Shown in pieces: positions 52,007 through 60,741 of a DNA stretch of 64,000 nucleotides. Position numbers and translations under genes: made by a program. Positions within the stretch are counted from its first letter, which is position 1. The number at the start of each line of letters is the position of its first letter. The stretch covers positions 310,001-374,000 of the forward strand of contig NZ_JAFQ01000004.1 of NCBI RefSeq assembly GCF_000526215.1, given 5' to 3'. This stretch comes from Nocardia sp. BMG51109 (lineage in GTDB: Bacteria > Actinomycetota > Actinomycetes > Mycobacteriales > Mycobacteriaceae). The notes under the pieces are model-generated. The model was not told the DNA's origin and searched no databases. It saw only the letters and a list, made by a program, of their open reading frames with translations.

Positions 52007-54753
52007 CTCCCGACGACTTCGACGCCTTCTTCGCAGCGGTCAACGGCGGTAAGAAGCCGTTCGCCTGGCAACAGCGCCTGCTCGCGGAACTTTCCGAAGG
52101 TCGAGGCTGGCCGGACCGGATCGTGGCACCTACGGGATCCGGCAAGTCGACGGTCGTCGACGTCCACATTTTCGCTGTCTCCCTGTTCGCAGCGGGGTCG
52201 ATCGGCCCGGTACCACGCCGCCTGTCCGTCGTGGTGAACCGCCGAGCCCTGGTCGACCGCCACGCCGAGCGCGCCCGGGACATTGCGGAGATCCTGGCGA
52301 AAGCCGACTCCGGTGTGACCGCCGACGTCGCCAGCGCATTGACGAGTCTGCGGCAGATCCCACGGGCGTGGGCAATAGACATCGTGAACATGCGAGGCGG
52401 CCTGGAGCCCGACCGCAGCTGGATCGATGACCCATGCGCATGTCAGATCATCTGCGCCACACCGGACATGTGGGGCAGCCGCGTGGTATTCCGAGGTTAC
52501 GGAATCGGCCGGCTGGCACGGCCGCGCGACGCTGGCCTGCTCACCCACGATGCGGTGATGGTGCTCGACGAAGCTCACCTCAACCTCCAATTGCTGGCTA
52601 CAGCACGCAGAATCGCCGAATTCGTCGCACCGGAGGCCGAGCGGATCGGTATTCCAGGTCTGCACGTCGTGGAAACCACAGCTACCCCGGCGAATTCCAC
52701 ATCGCGGGAACTCCGCGCCGTTGACGTCTCGGGTGTCGATCTCACCACGGACGATGTACTGCGTGATCGGCTGACGATCGCGAAACCCGTTCAGCTACTG
52801 CCAGTCCCCCAGTGGCCCCCGCAGCGCGACGCCGACCACCGACGCTGTGTCGACATTCTGGTCGAACAGGTGACCCGCTTGCACACCACCTACGGACGCG
52901 CCAGCAGCAACGGCCGAACGGTCGCCTGTTTTGTCAACACCATTCGGCTCGCGACAGAGGTGGCCAAGACTCTTAAGGACAACGGGCTCGTTGTAGAAGT
53001 CGTAGTCGGACGAATGCGGGCCTACGACCGACGTGCGCTTCCGAAGGGACTGCTAACCACCGACGGCAACGACATCGTGGACGTTGCCGTGGCAACCCAG
53101 ACTCTGGAAGTCGGTGTGGACGCGGATTTCGCGGCCGCCGTATCCGAATTGGCACCGGCCCAGGCACTGGCCCAGCGCGCCGGGCGGGTCAACCGGATCG
53201 GTCGCTTGACATCGACCGAATTCACGGTCATAGGTCCCGACGCGGATTCGGATCTCCTCACCGCATCAACCGGGCGAGAATCTCGAAGGCTGGTGGTTCC
53301 GCCGTACGCGGATAGAGGCGAGACCGAACAATACGACCACCTACGCGAGACCTGGGAATGGTTGGCGCACAAGGAATCGGATGCTGCTGGGCTGTCACCG
53401 TGGGCGCTCACCACGAAACCGCCGCCGCCAGAACCTCCCGTCCGAACCCTCATACAACGGCTCGAACACTACGACGCCTGGCTGCTGAGCCGCACCAACG
53501 GCGAACTACTGTCAGAACCCGACCTCGCACTATGGCTGCGCGACTCATTGGAGAAGGAGAAGCCCAGCGCTGGGTTGGTCGTTCGATCACAGCTGCCGCG
53601 CCAGACCGTATACGCAACCAGTTTGCTGTGCGCCACCCCACCGCTCGCCGACGAGATCTACCCGACCGACATCGCGGTTCTGCGGACGTTGTTGCGCCCC
53701 ATACTGGAACGCAACCGGGCTTGGGTGTACCGGAACGCCGATCTGCAAAACCTGCAGGACAGCGACGACATCGGGCCAGGCGACATTGTGATCGTCGATT
53801 CCACTGAGCAGGTCTGCACCTGCGGTGTGGTTGTCGGCAGCCCGCATGATACAGGCAGTGACGTCTACGACGACCTCGACGGCGCGCGATGGCGTTTCAC
53901 CGCAACCGAAAACGGTCGCACGTGGGAAGACCGCATGTTGGACGATATCGCCGACATCACCCGCGAGAACGACGACCCGTTCGGTTGCCCCGTCGAATCC
54001 GGCGTTATCGACGTGCTGCTCCGCTACCAGTCACGCAGCCAGCCCCTTCGGAAGGCACTTGCCGTCCCGACCGATCGACTCGTCCTCGAGACCGACGGGC
54101 TGGATACACCTAGTTCCCGATGGCTGGTGATCTCGGAGATATCGCCCGTAGCCGTCGATGACGAAGCGCGCCAACTGTATACGCCAGCAAGACGGGTTCT
54201 GCTCGGCGAGCATAACGCGGCGGTCGCCGAGCGCGCCGAACATCTGGGCGAGCGCCTGGGATTGTCGACGCGGCTACTCCCGGTACTGGCCGAAGCCGGC
54301 CGCCAGCACGACATAGGTAAGCGCGACCCTCGGTTTCAGCGAGTTCGCCTGCGTAACAACAATCCTGAAAACACACTCCTCGCCAAGAGCTACCTTTCCC
54401 CTCGCAGCGCCCGGCTGGCGGAATACGCGGGCGGACTACCGCTTGGATGGCGGCACGAACAGCTGTCGGCAGCAATTGCCTACGCCAGCCTCACCGAGGG
54501 TGCCGACCGGGATCTGGTGCTGCGCCTCGTCGGCACGAGTCACGGTCATGGGCGTCCCGAATTTCCCCACGGCGCAGCGGACCTCATCGACACCGATACG
54601 AAGACCGGCACCCATGCGCGACAGCTGTTCGACGGAGGGTTCTGGGACCAGCTGATCGAGACTACCCACAGGAGTTGGGGCGTCTGGGGCTGCGCCTATC
54701 TCGAGGCACTGCTCCGCGCCGCCGACTGCCAGATTTCCGCGGAGGGACGATGA
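52000..54753 (+). CDS. cas3: type I-U (I-G) Cas3 helicase-nuclease with C-terminal HD domain
   Basis: A 917-residue protein that unwinds and degrades target DNA after Cascade binding. The helicase comes first: Walker A APTGSGKS (residues 43-50), DEAH box VMVLDEAHLN (~189), ATPDMWGSR, and motif VI QALAQRAGRVNRIGR. The HD nuclease is at the C-terminus (AEAGRQHDIGKRDPRFQ, HD near residue 769, and GWRHEQLSAAIAY), the arrangement typical of type I-U rather than other type I systems. All main motifs are intact. It overlaps csb2 and csb3. Confidence 0.92.
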   Translation: MLTPDDFDAFFAAVNGGKKPFAWQQRLLAELSEGRGWPDRIVAPTGSGKSTVVDVHIFAVSLFAAGSIGPVPRRLSVVVNRRALVDRHAERARDIAEILAKADSGVTADVASALTSLRQIPRAWAIDIVNMRGGLEPDRSWIDDPCACQIICATPDMWGSRVVFRGYGIGRLARPRDAGLLTHDAVMVLDEAHLNLQLLATARRIAEFVAPEAERIGIPGLHVVETTATPANSTSRELRAVDVSGVDLTTDDVLRDRLTIAKPVQLLPVPQWPPQRDADHRRCVDILVEQVTRLHTTYGRASSNGRTVACFVNTIRLATEVAKTLKDNGLVVEVVVGRMRAYDRRALPKGLLTTDGNDIVDVAVATQTLEVGVDADFAAAVSELAPAQALAQRAGRVNRIGRLTSTEFTVIGPDADSDLLTASTGRESRRLVVPPYADRGETEQYDHLRETWEWLAHKESDAAGLSPWALTTKPPPPEPPVRTLIQRLEHYDAWLLSRTNGELLSEPDLALWLRDSLEKEKPSAGLVVRSQLPRQTVYATSLLCATPPLADEIYPTDIAVLRTLLRPILERNRAWVYRNADLQNLQDSDDIGPGDIVIVDSTEQVCTCGVVVGSPHDTGSDVYDDLDGARWRFTATENGRTWEDRMLDDIADITRENDDPFGCPVESGVIDVLLRYQSRSQPLRKALAVPTDRLVLETDGLDTPSSRWLVISEISPVAVDDEARQLYTPARRVLLGEHNAAVAERAEHLGERLGLSTRLLPVLAEAGRQHDIGKRDPRFQRVRLRNNNPENTLLAKSYLSPRSARLAEYAGGLPLGWRHEQLSAAIAYASLTEGADRDLVLRLVGTSHGHGRPEFPHGAADLIDTDTKTGTHARQLFDGGFWDQLIETTHRSWGVWGCAYLEALLRAADCQISAEGR

Positions 54754-55784
54754 CCATACTCACCCTTCCGGGCGAAATCACCAGTGCCTTCACGCATTTC
54801 GCGCTATACGGTCTCGCCGCACTCTGCGAGGACGCAGGCACGGCCGGTCGACTCTGGTGGGCACGCAGCCGAACTCCCAAGCCCTGCCTCGATGTCGGAG
54901 ACCTGGCAGAGCAGGACGTAGCCGAGCTGGTCCACCGCCACTCTCTAGAGCACTGCCTGGAGGATAGTTGGATACAACAGCGGACCGATCACGAAAACCG
55001 CTCGACCGCCGTATTCAGCCCGCGCATCAAGGCCGCGTCCAACGCCCGGTCGTGGTGCGACCTGCAAGAAGCCAGACATACCGCCCTCGACCAGCTCTCC
55101 CCCGCAGACGAATTGGACCTCCGCATGATCGGCGGGCTCGGCGAGCCCGCCTGGTGGCGAGCCGAACCGGACCCCCGCCCGGACGATGGCGCCTCCCGCT
55201 GGGAGATGAAAACCCGAAACCGCGGCGAGGAGTTCGTGGGCAACCGCCTCCAGTTGCTCGCGGCCGTGGTAGCAGCCCGAACCCCCGGCCAAGTGCTCGA
55301 CGGACTGCTCGGCAACACCGTTACCGACGAAGTCGGCGGCGGCAGCGAATCCCGCACCGCAACAGGCCTTCGCCGCCCCGGAACAACAGACAACGCCCTG
55401 GCCTGGTGCGCGCTGTGGGGCATCACCCAGTTCCCCACAATCCACCATGTCGACGGCCTGTCGACGACACCCGGTGCGTTCGTCCGAGCCGGCCGCACCA
55501 CCCCGACCTCAATGCACCTACCGGTATTCACCGACCCTGTCACCCTCGCCCGCACCCGCACCGTCCTGCTCTCATCGGCCCTGGCCACCGTGGGCAAACC
55601 AACCGCCAGAGACAACCACTCGAACGACGAGGCCGCTATCCGCATCGCAACGGCCCAATCCTGGCTCTCGAACCGCATAATCCGCGCCGTCGTCCGCTTC
55701 CCGGTACACGTATCCAACAACCCCAGCGCACCCGAAAGGCAAGTACTCGACGGCGAGATCATCGTCCTACCCCAACCAGAATGA
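54750..55784 (+). CDS. csb3: type I-U (I-G) CRISPR-associated protein Csb3-like (Cas8-position subunit)
   Basis: A 344-residue protein in the position of the large subunit. It fits the small Csb3 variant known in actinobacterial type I-U loci rather than the larger Csx17. No catalytic motif is visible. ITSAFTHFALYGLAALCEDA at the N-terminus and the LTLPGEI start recall Csb3 proteins. The assignment relies partly on context: the ATG overlaps the cas3 stop by 4 bp, and the leader of the main array follows at once. No cas1, cas2 or cas4 comes after it. Confidence 0.7.
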   Translation: MTILTLPGEITSAFTHFALYGLAALCEDAGTAGRLWWARSRTPKPCLDVGDLAEQDVAELVHRHSLEHCLEDSWIQQRTDHENRSTAVFSPRIKAASNARSWCDLQEARHTALDQLSPADELDLRMIGGLGEPAWWRAEPDPRPDDGASRWEMKTRNRGEEFVGNRLQLLAAVVAARTPGQVLDGLLGNTVTDEVGGGSESRTATGLRRPGTTDNALAWCALWGITQFPTIHHVDGLSTTPGAFVRAGRTTPTSMHLPVFTDPVTLARTRTVLLSSALATVGKPTARDNHSNDEAAIRIATAQSWLSNRIIRAVVRFPVHVSNNPSAPERQVLDGEIIVLPQPE

Positions 55785-55798
55785 GCCACCACCCCTTC

Positions 55799-55971
55799 GT
55801 GAGCGCTGAGTCGACCCGGAAACCCACCGAAGGCTAGCGGGATAAACAAACAACTCAGAGCCTATCGGCCGTTACAGATCACACTAGAGGCAACGATTTC
55901 CGATCATGAAACCGGAGCGCTCGCGCAAGCCCCGGAACACGCAGGTCACATGGGCCAGATTTCCGCCCCTC
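55799..55971 (+). promoter_or_regulatory. leader of the main CRISPR array
   Basis: This stretch between csb3 and the first repeat contains no gene. It aligns by eye with 47896-48072 through a series of short identical blocks, the longest being ATCGGCCG, GGAGCG and GGGCCA. AT content is higher than in the surroundings, as expected for a leader. Confidence 0.72.
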
Positions 55972-57800
55972 CCGCAGCCGCTTTCGCGGCCGCACCTTCA
56001 TTAGGGCTGCGCCTCGAGGTCGACGATCAGTACATCCATCCGCTGACTCGCAGCTTCTTACACGGCTGCACCTTCATTGAGGCACGTGCACCCGGTGCTG
56101 CAATCGGCGTGGCGGATCTCCGCCGCAGCCGCTTTCGCGGCTGCGCCTTAATTGAGGCTTCACTTATGCGAGCGGGCAGGGGGTCGTCTTGATCTCGCAG
56201 CCACTTTCCGGTGGCTCTTCATTGAGGCCGCCACATTGGGGCGTTCCACGGGTCGAGTCGTTCGCCCGCAGCTGCCCTTCATTGAGGCCTCACCGAGTAT
56301 GTTGCTGCCCCCGACTCAAGCGAGCGTGGGCTGCAGCCGCTTTCGCGGCTGCTCCTTCATTGAGGCCTGTACGACGTGCGGCTCGCCGCGCCGAAACGGT
56401 TATACACATTGCGGTGTGCCGCAGCCGCTTCCGGTGGCTGTTCTTCATTCAGGCCTGGAGGACAACCGGCGGATCCGCGCCATCAAGTTCAGCGTACGCA
56501 GCCGCTTCCGGCAGCTGCCCTTCATTGAGGCGTGAACAGGATGAATCCCTGCACGCGGTTGGTTCGCACGACCCGCAGCCACTTTCGCGGCTGCACCTTC
56601 ATTGAGGCCGCGCATACCTCATCGGGGACGTGGGAGCGTCCCGGCCCCGCAGCCCGCTTCCGCGGCGCACGTTCACTGAGGCCCGCTGCTCGAGCTAGGC
56701 ATGTCCCGGAAGGATTGTGAGCGCCCGCAGCCGCTTATGCGGCTGCTTCTTCATTGACGCGGCGAGCAGGGGCCGACACGGATCATTCGCAAGTCCCGCC
56801 CCGCAGCCGCTCTCGCGGATACACCTTCATCGAGGCAAACACTGGCTTCTCAAGGACGAGTTTCTGCGCATCCCCACAGCGTCCTTCGCGGCCGCACCTT
56901 CATTGAGGCTGGGAATCCGAATTCGTGGTGGCGAGTGCTACCGTCCCGCAGCCGCTTCCGCAGCTGCACCTTCATTGAGGCGCGTAGCCGTCGCCTGCAG
57001 CGAATTTGTGCAGGGCCTGCAGCCGCATTTGCGGCTGCACTTTCATTGAGGCGGCATGCAGGTCCAGCTGCACAAGCCCGGGGCCGCTGCGCTACGCGGC
57101 CGCTTTCGCCGCCGCCCTTCATCGAGGCTGGGACACGCTCGGGGCTTGGCAACATTTGGTTCTTGCCGCAGCCGCTATCAGCAGCTGCACCTTCATTGAG
57201 GCATGCCGGTCCATTCCCGGCCGACGACTGGCCCAGCCCGCAGCCGCTTTCGCGGCTGCACCTTCGTTGAGGCTCGTCTTCCGTAAACAGTTCGATATGC
57301 CGGTTCTTCTGCCCGCAGCCGTTTACGCGGCTGCACCTTCATATAGGCCAGAGCGGCAATCCGGGCGGGATGCCGAGCAGTCGCCCCGCAGCTGCCTTTC
57401 GCGGCTGCTCTTTCATTGAGGCACGCTGCGGTCGGCGCCGCCTTCGTCGGTCATGATGCGGCCAACAGCCGCCTTCGCGGCTGCATCTTCATTGAGGTCC
57501 GTCCCACACGGCTTCGTTCCACACGTCCGCCCACTCCGCGGCCGCGTTCGCACTTGCACCTTCATCGAGGCTCCGGCTGCCAGATCGGGGTCAGATACCC
57601 GATGAGTCACACCCGCAGCCGCTTTCGCGGCCGCACCTTCATTGAGGCCAGCCACATTTCCTCGGCACGGCACCACCATGACCATGGCCCGCAGCCGCTT
57701 TCGCGACTGCTCCTTCATTGAGGCGCCACCAGCGGCCAGCTCACCTCCAGCATCGCCTGGCCCCGCAGCCGCTTCGCGGCCGCCGCACCTTCATTGAGGT
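55972..57800 (+). CRISPR. main CRISPR array, 25 degenerate repeats, type I-U
   Basis: The 36-bp repeat consists of CCGCAGCCGC, loop TTTC, GCGGCTGC, then ACCTTC and the handle ATTGAGGC. Repeats end at 56007, 56083, 56158, 56228, 56288, 56366, 56454, 56531, 56608, 56682, 56760, 56836, 56909, 56981, 57052, 57128, 57202, 57273, 57348, 57422, 57498, 57571, 57648, 57724 and 57800. The period is 70-78 bp except 60 (a repeat lacking its hairpin) and 88. Spacers are about 36-40 bp and all different. No copy equals the majority consensus; 14 of 25 keep the exact handle. Confidence 0.97.
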
Positions 57801-57870
57801 CCAGCGACAATGGATCAGCCGAATCGCAGTCGTTGCCGTCGCCGGATCAGTCGATCGTGTCGAAAAACGG

Positions 57871-58230
57871 TCAGCGACGATCGAACTGGCCGTCGGCGAC
57901 GCCCTTGGTGAAGGCGTCCCACTCGTCGGCGTTGTAGACCAACTGCACGCCGCGGCCGTCGGTCAGCGTTGCACTGCCAGCCGGGTGCAGCGCGATGGTC
58001 AAGTCGTCGTTCACCGTGCCGGAGGATTTGGCGAGGGCCAGATCCAGCACGGTGGGCCAGGCAGCGGAGGCAACCGTGATGATCGGCTGGTCTTCCGGCA
58101 GACCCCTGTACTTGCTGTCGCGCACATAGACCAGGCTGTCGGTGAGTCGGACCTCGACGCAACTGTTGGAGTCTTTACTGAACGAGGACTTGAACCAGCC
58201 GCCGCGGCCGGCTACACCGACGATGTTCAT
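57871..58230 (-). CDS. DUF397 domain-containing protein
   Basis: A 119-residue protein with the split DUF397 signature: WFKSSFSKDSNSCVEVRLTD and VYVRDSKY near the start, and YNADEWDAFTKGVADGQFD at the end, separated by an unusually long ~45-residue insert. Such proteins pair with DUF5753 regulators in actinobacterial development and are small interaction partners of unknown mechanism. It starts 12 bp after the XRE gene, with AGGGA ahead of the ATG, and lies 70 bp beyond the CRISPR array. Confidence 0.88.
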   Translation of the reverse strand: MNIVGVAGRGGWFKSSFSKDSNSCVEVRLTDSLVYVRDSKYRGLPEDQPIITVASAAWPTVLDLALAKSSGTVNDDLTIALHPAGSATLTDGRGVQLVYNADEWDAFTKGVADGQFDRR

Positions 58231-58241
58231 CGTGTCGATCC

Positions 58242-59099
58242 CTATCTGGCTGCAGTTTCTTCGATCAGTGCCAGCGTATCGTCCTGGGACAACGAACTGC
58301 GTTGCGCGGCCTCGAATGTAACCATCAGGTCGCGGACCTGGTCCGGGTTCTCGATCACTCCCGACACGACGGCCGATTCATGCCAACCGAGAGGCGGCAG
58401 GAAGGGGCGATCGAACTCAAGGACGTGGAATGCCGCACCCCCGAGTAGGTACCCACGACGAGCGGTGAACGGCATCACCCGGACATCCAGCGTGTCGGCG
58501 TGCCGACGGATCAGAGCAGCGAGGTGCTCGAGTTGGATGCGAAGGACATCCGGACCACCGACCTGCTGGAACAACGCAGCCTCGCTGAAGATGACGTTCA
58601 GTCGGAGTGGATCATCCCCGGTCAGCCGTCGCTGACGGAGAAGCCGCGCCTCGACACGCTTCGCGACCTCCTTCTTCGGGATGAAGACGTCGTCCTGATC
58701 GATCAGCGCCTTCGCGTATTGCTCAGATTGCAGCAGCCCCGGGATCAACAGGCTCTCGAACGAGATGATCTCCGAAGCGCCGTACTCCAAGCCCCACAAC
58801 CTTTGATGCTCGGGACCGAACAGGTTCGAATACTGGGCCCACCACCCGCGGCCGTTGGCCGCCGCACGCAGCCTGAGCAGATCTTCCCGATCTTCCTTGC
58901 TCAGGTCGAGAAGATCGAGCAGACGACGAAGCTTGTCCTCAGACAAAACCTTGCGATCTTTGTCTATTTTCGACCAGTAAGTGGGCGAAAACCCAAGGTG
59001 CTTGGCAACATCCGCGCCGGTCAGGTCATGTTCCGCCGTATACATGCGTATGCGCGATGTCAGTTCCCACCGTGCAACGGTCGGTGAAAGCGGCGCCAT
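58242..59099 (-). CDS. XRE family regulator with DUF5753 domain
   Basis: A 285-residue regulator. The N-terminal Xre helix-turn-helix (LTGADVAKHLGFSPTYWSKI) is followed by the DUF5753 sensor domain (ESLLIPGLLQSEQYAKALI; VRVMPFTARRGYLLGGAAF; VLEFDRPFLPPLGW). It forms the usual pair with the DUF397 gene downstream. The ATG at 59099 has GGAGAGG at seven bases; ATGs at 59105 and 59168 are less well placed. Confidence 0.9.
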   Translation of the reverse strand: MAPLSPTVARWELTSRIRMYTAEHDLTGADVAKHLGFSPTYWSKIDKDRKVLSEDKLRRLLDLLDLSKEDREDLLRLRAAANGRGWWAQYSNLFGPEHQRLWGLEYGASEIISFESLLIPGLLQSEQYAKALIDQDDVFIPKKEVAKRVEARLLRQRRLTGDDPLRLNVIFSEAALFQQVGGPDVLRIQLEHLAALIRRHADTLDVRVMPFTARRGYLLGGAAFHVLEFDRPFLPPLGWHESAVVSGVIENPDQVRDLMVTFEAAQRSSLSQDDTLALIEETAAR

Positions 59100-59221
59100 A
59101 CCCATTCCTCTCCAGGCCCGGAAACTGCGGACCAGATTAGCGCTGACTCGGCTGTTAGATCCCATCACCCCAGAGTGCAGACATCCCTTGCGAAGGTCAT
59201 GTTGACCACTCTATAGTATGT

Positions 59222-60049
59222 GTGTTCGACATCACAGTTCACTTCGGCTCGATCCACACGGGCGGGAAGCAGGTTGCGATGGCGGTGCAGGTGGTGGGCG
59301 GGGTTCTCATGATCAGCGATCGGACGCCACATCGGGCGAGATCGGTGGGATGCGCGAGGTGGGTCGTGTCACATCTACCTGGGCGCACACTGTCCACTGA
59401 GCAAGCCGTCGCGGCGATGCAGATCGCGGAGGCTGCCAGCGAGGGTAGAAGCGTTGTCACCGGCGATCGGGTTGTCGGCACTCGAAGCTATTGGTTATGC
59501 CCTGTGGCCGTTGACGTTTCGATCCACCGGCCGAACAGGACTGACCAGTACCGCAGTTCGGGGCGATGTGGTGGGGCGATGAGTGAGACATCCCTGCCGT
59601 CGAAAGACCTGATCATGGAAGCTTGTGCGGGGAATGTGGCTGCGCCCCATCTGATTCTGCAGACGGCGTGCGAGTTGGCCCGTCTGCATGAGGCTCGGAT
59701 CTCCGACGATCCCGGTCTTGTACGCGAAATAGACTGTGAGCGGGTACGATTGGTACACGTTACCGACCAGTACGTTGCGGCCTCGATGCCGATTCCGCAC
59801 GATGCCGCCAGCTTGCATACGGAGACGGTCGGCATGGTGGTGGACCGGCTGGCACAGTACTCGGTTGTCGCGTATGCCGCGCTGATTCGCAGTGCCTCCG
59901 ACTGGGATCTGCATTGTGCTTGGCAGCGGTTGGCCGAATTGTCCGTCGCCTATGGCGATTTGGCTTTCGATCTTGCCACTCGTAAGCGGCGGGTTCCCGA
60001 CTTCTCGCCTGCGGGACCTGGGGGCACACCGGACAGGGGACAGCGATGA
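59222..60049 (+). CDS. DUF4254-like protein with an uncharacterised N-terminal extension
   Basis: From about residue 120 (MSETSLPSKDLIMEACAGNV, LHTETVGMVVDRLAQY, HCAWQRLAELSVAYGDLAFD) the protein resembles the actinobacterial DUF4254 family of unknown function. The preceding 119 codons keep a plausible codon bias but match nothing I recognise. The gene may therefore begin at ATG 59579, leaving an upstream small ORF in the same frame. It is divergent from the XRE gene and overlaps the next gene by 4 bp. Confidence 0.6.
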   Translation: MFDITVHFGSIHTGGKQVAMAVQVVGGVLMISDRTPHRARSVGCARWVVSHLPGRTLSTEQAVAAMQIAEAASEGRSVVTGDRVVGTRSYWLCPVAVDVSIHRPNRTDQYRSSGRCGGAMSETSLPSKDLIMEACAGNVAAPHLILQTACELARLHEARISDDPGLVREIDCERVRLVHVTDQYVAASMPIPHDAASLHTETVGMVVDRLAQYSVVAYAALIRSASDWDLHCAWQRLAELSVAYGDLAFDLATRKRRVPDFSPAGPGGTPDRGQR

Positions 60050-60657
60050 TGCTCGACCCGGCATCGGAGGCCGGGCGACTGCTCGGCGAGATCCGCAGCC
60101 TCAGTACCTGCGACTGTACGGCTCTGGATGCCGCCACCGGGTCTCTCAGTGATGGTGAAAAGTATTTCATAGCAAGCGAACTCACGAGGACCGCCACCCA
60201 TATAGCGACGCGGGTCGGCAGTGCGCGCGGGTTGCCGCCGCCGACCACGCAGCGGGTCGCGGGACCAGACAGTATCGATCTCTCGGCCCAGGGCACCGCC
60301 GTTCCGGTGGCAGTCTGGTTCGTACGCAACACCTTGCACAAATGGCTGTGGACCGATGTGCTGACCGACGCCGAACTGGCCGCGCACGAACTGACCGCCG
60401 CACTTGTCGGGGCCGTCGAGGCCCGACAACCATTGCCGCCGACCCGAATAACACTTCGTTTGCGGCCCGTGTCACCTGCGCGGCTGGTCATCGAGGTGCA
60501 CGACTCCCCCGAGAACGCTCATCTGGTTGCCGAGGCCGAGCGGCTGATCAGCGAGACCGTGGAACGGATCAGCGTCCGCTGCGGCCGGCACCACAACGGT
60601 CGTCGTGCGGTGCTGTGGAGCGAGTTGGCGCGCCCTGAGTTGCTCCGGTCGCAATGA
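60046..60657 (+). CDS. degenerate HATPase/SpoIIAB-like protein
   Basis: A 203-residue protein whose second half follows the anti-sigma/HATPase_c_2 pattern: DAELAAHELTAALVGAVE is in the place of the N box but has His in the position of the usual Asn, and RLVIEVHDSPEN resembles the G1 box. ATP binding is thus doubtful. The first ~80 residues are unassigned. It overlaps the DUF4254 stop (ATGA), so the two are probably one operon tied to the neighbouring XRE/DUF397 pair. Confidence 0.6.
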   Translation: MMLDPASEAGRLLGEIRSLSTCDCTALDAATGSLSDGEKYFIASELTRTATHIATRVGSARGLPPPTTQRVAGPDSIDLSAQGTAVPVAVWFVRNTLHKWLWTDVLTDAELAAHELTAALVGAVEARQPLPPTRITLRLRPVSPARLVIEVHDSPENAHLVAEAERLISETVERISVRCGRHHNGRRAVLWSELARPELLRSQ

Positions 60658-60741
60658 TCAACGGGTTCGGAATCGAATGCAGAGCGAAGGCTCGATGCCA
60701 TGCCTGGTCGCGAAAGGCTTTGGTGGGGAACGACTTCGATG

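Noticed and set aside
55950..57721. Several 60-140 codon open frames across the CRISPR array rich in AAAFAAAPSLR-like repeats.
   Set aside because: They are translations of the 75-bp repeat-spacer period (a multiple of three), not proteins.
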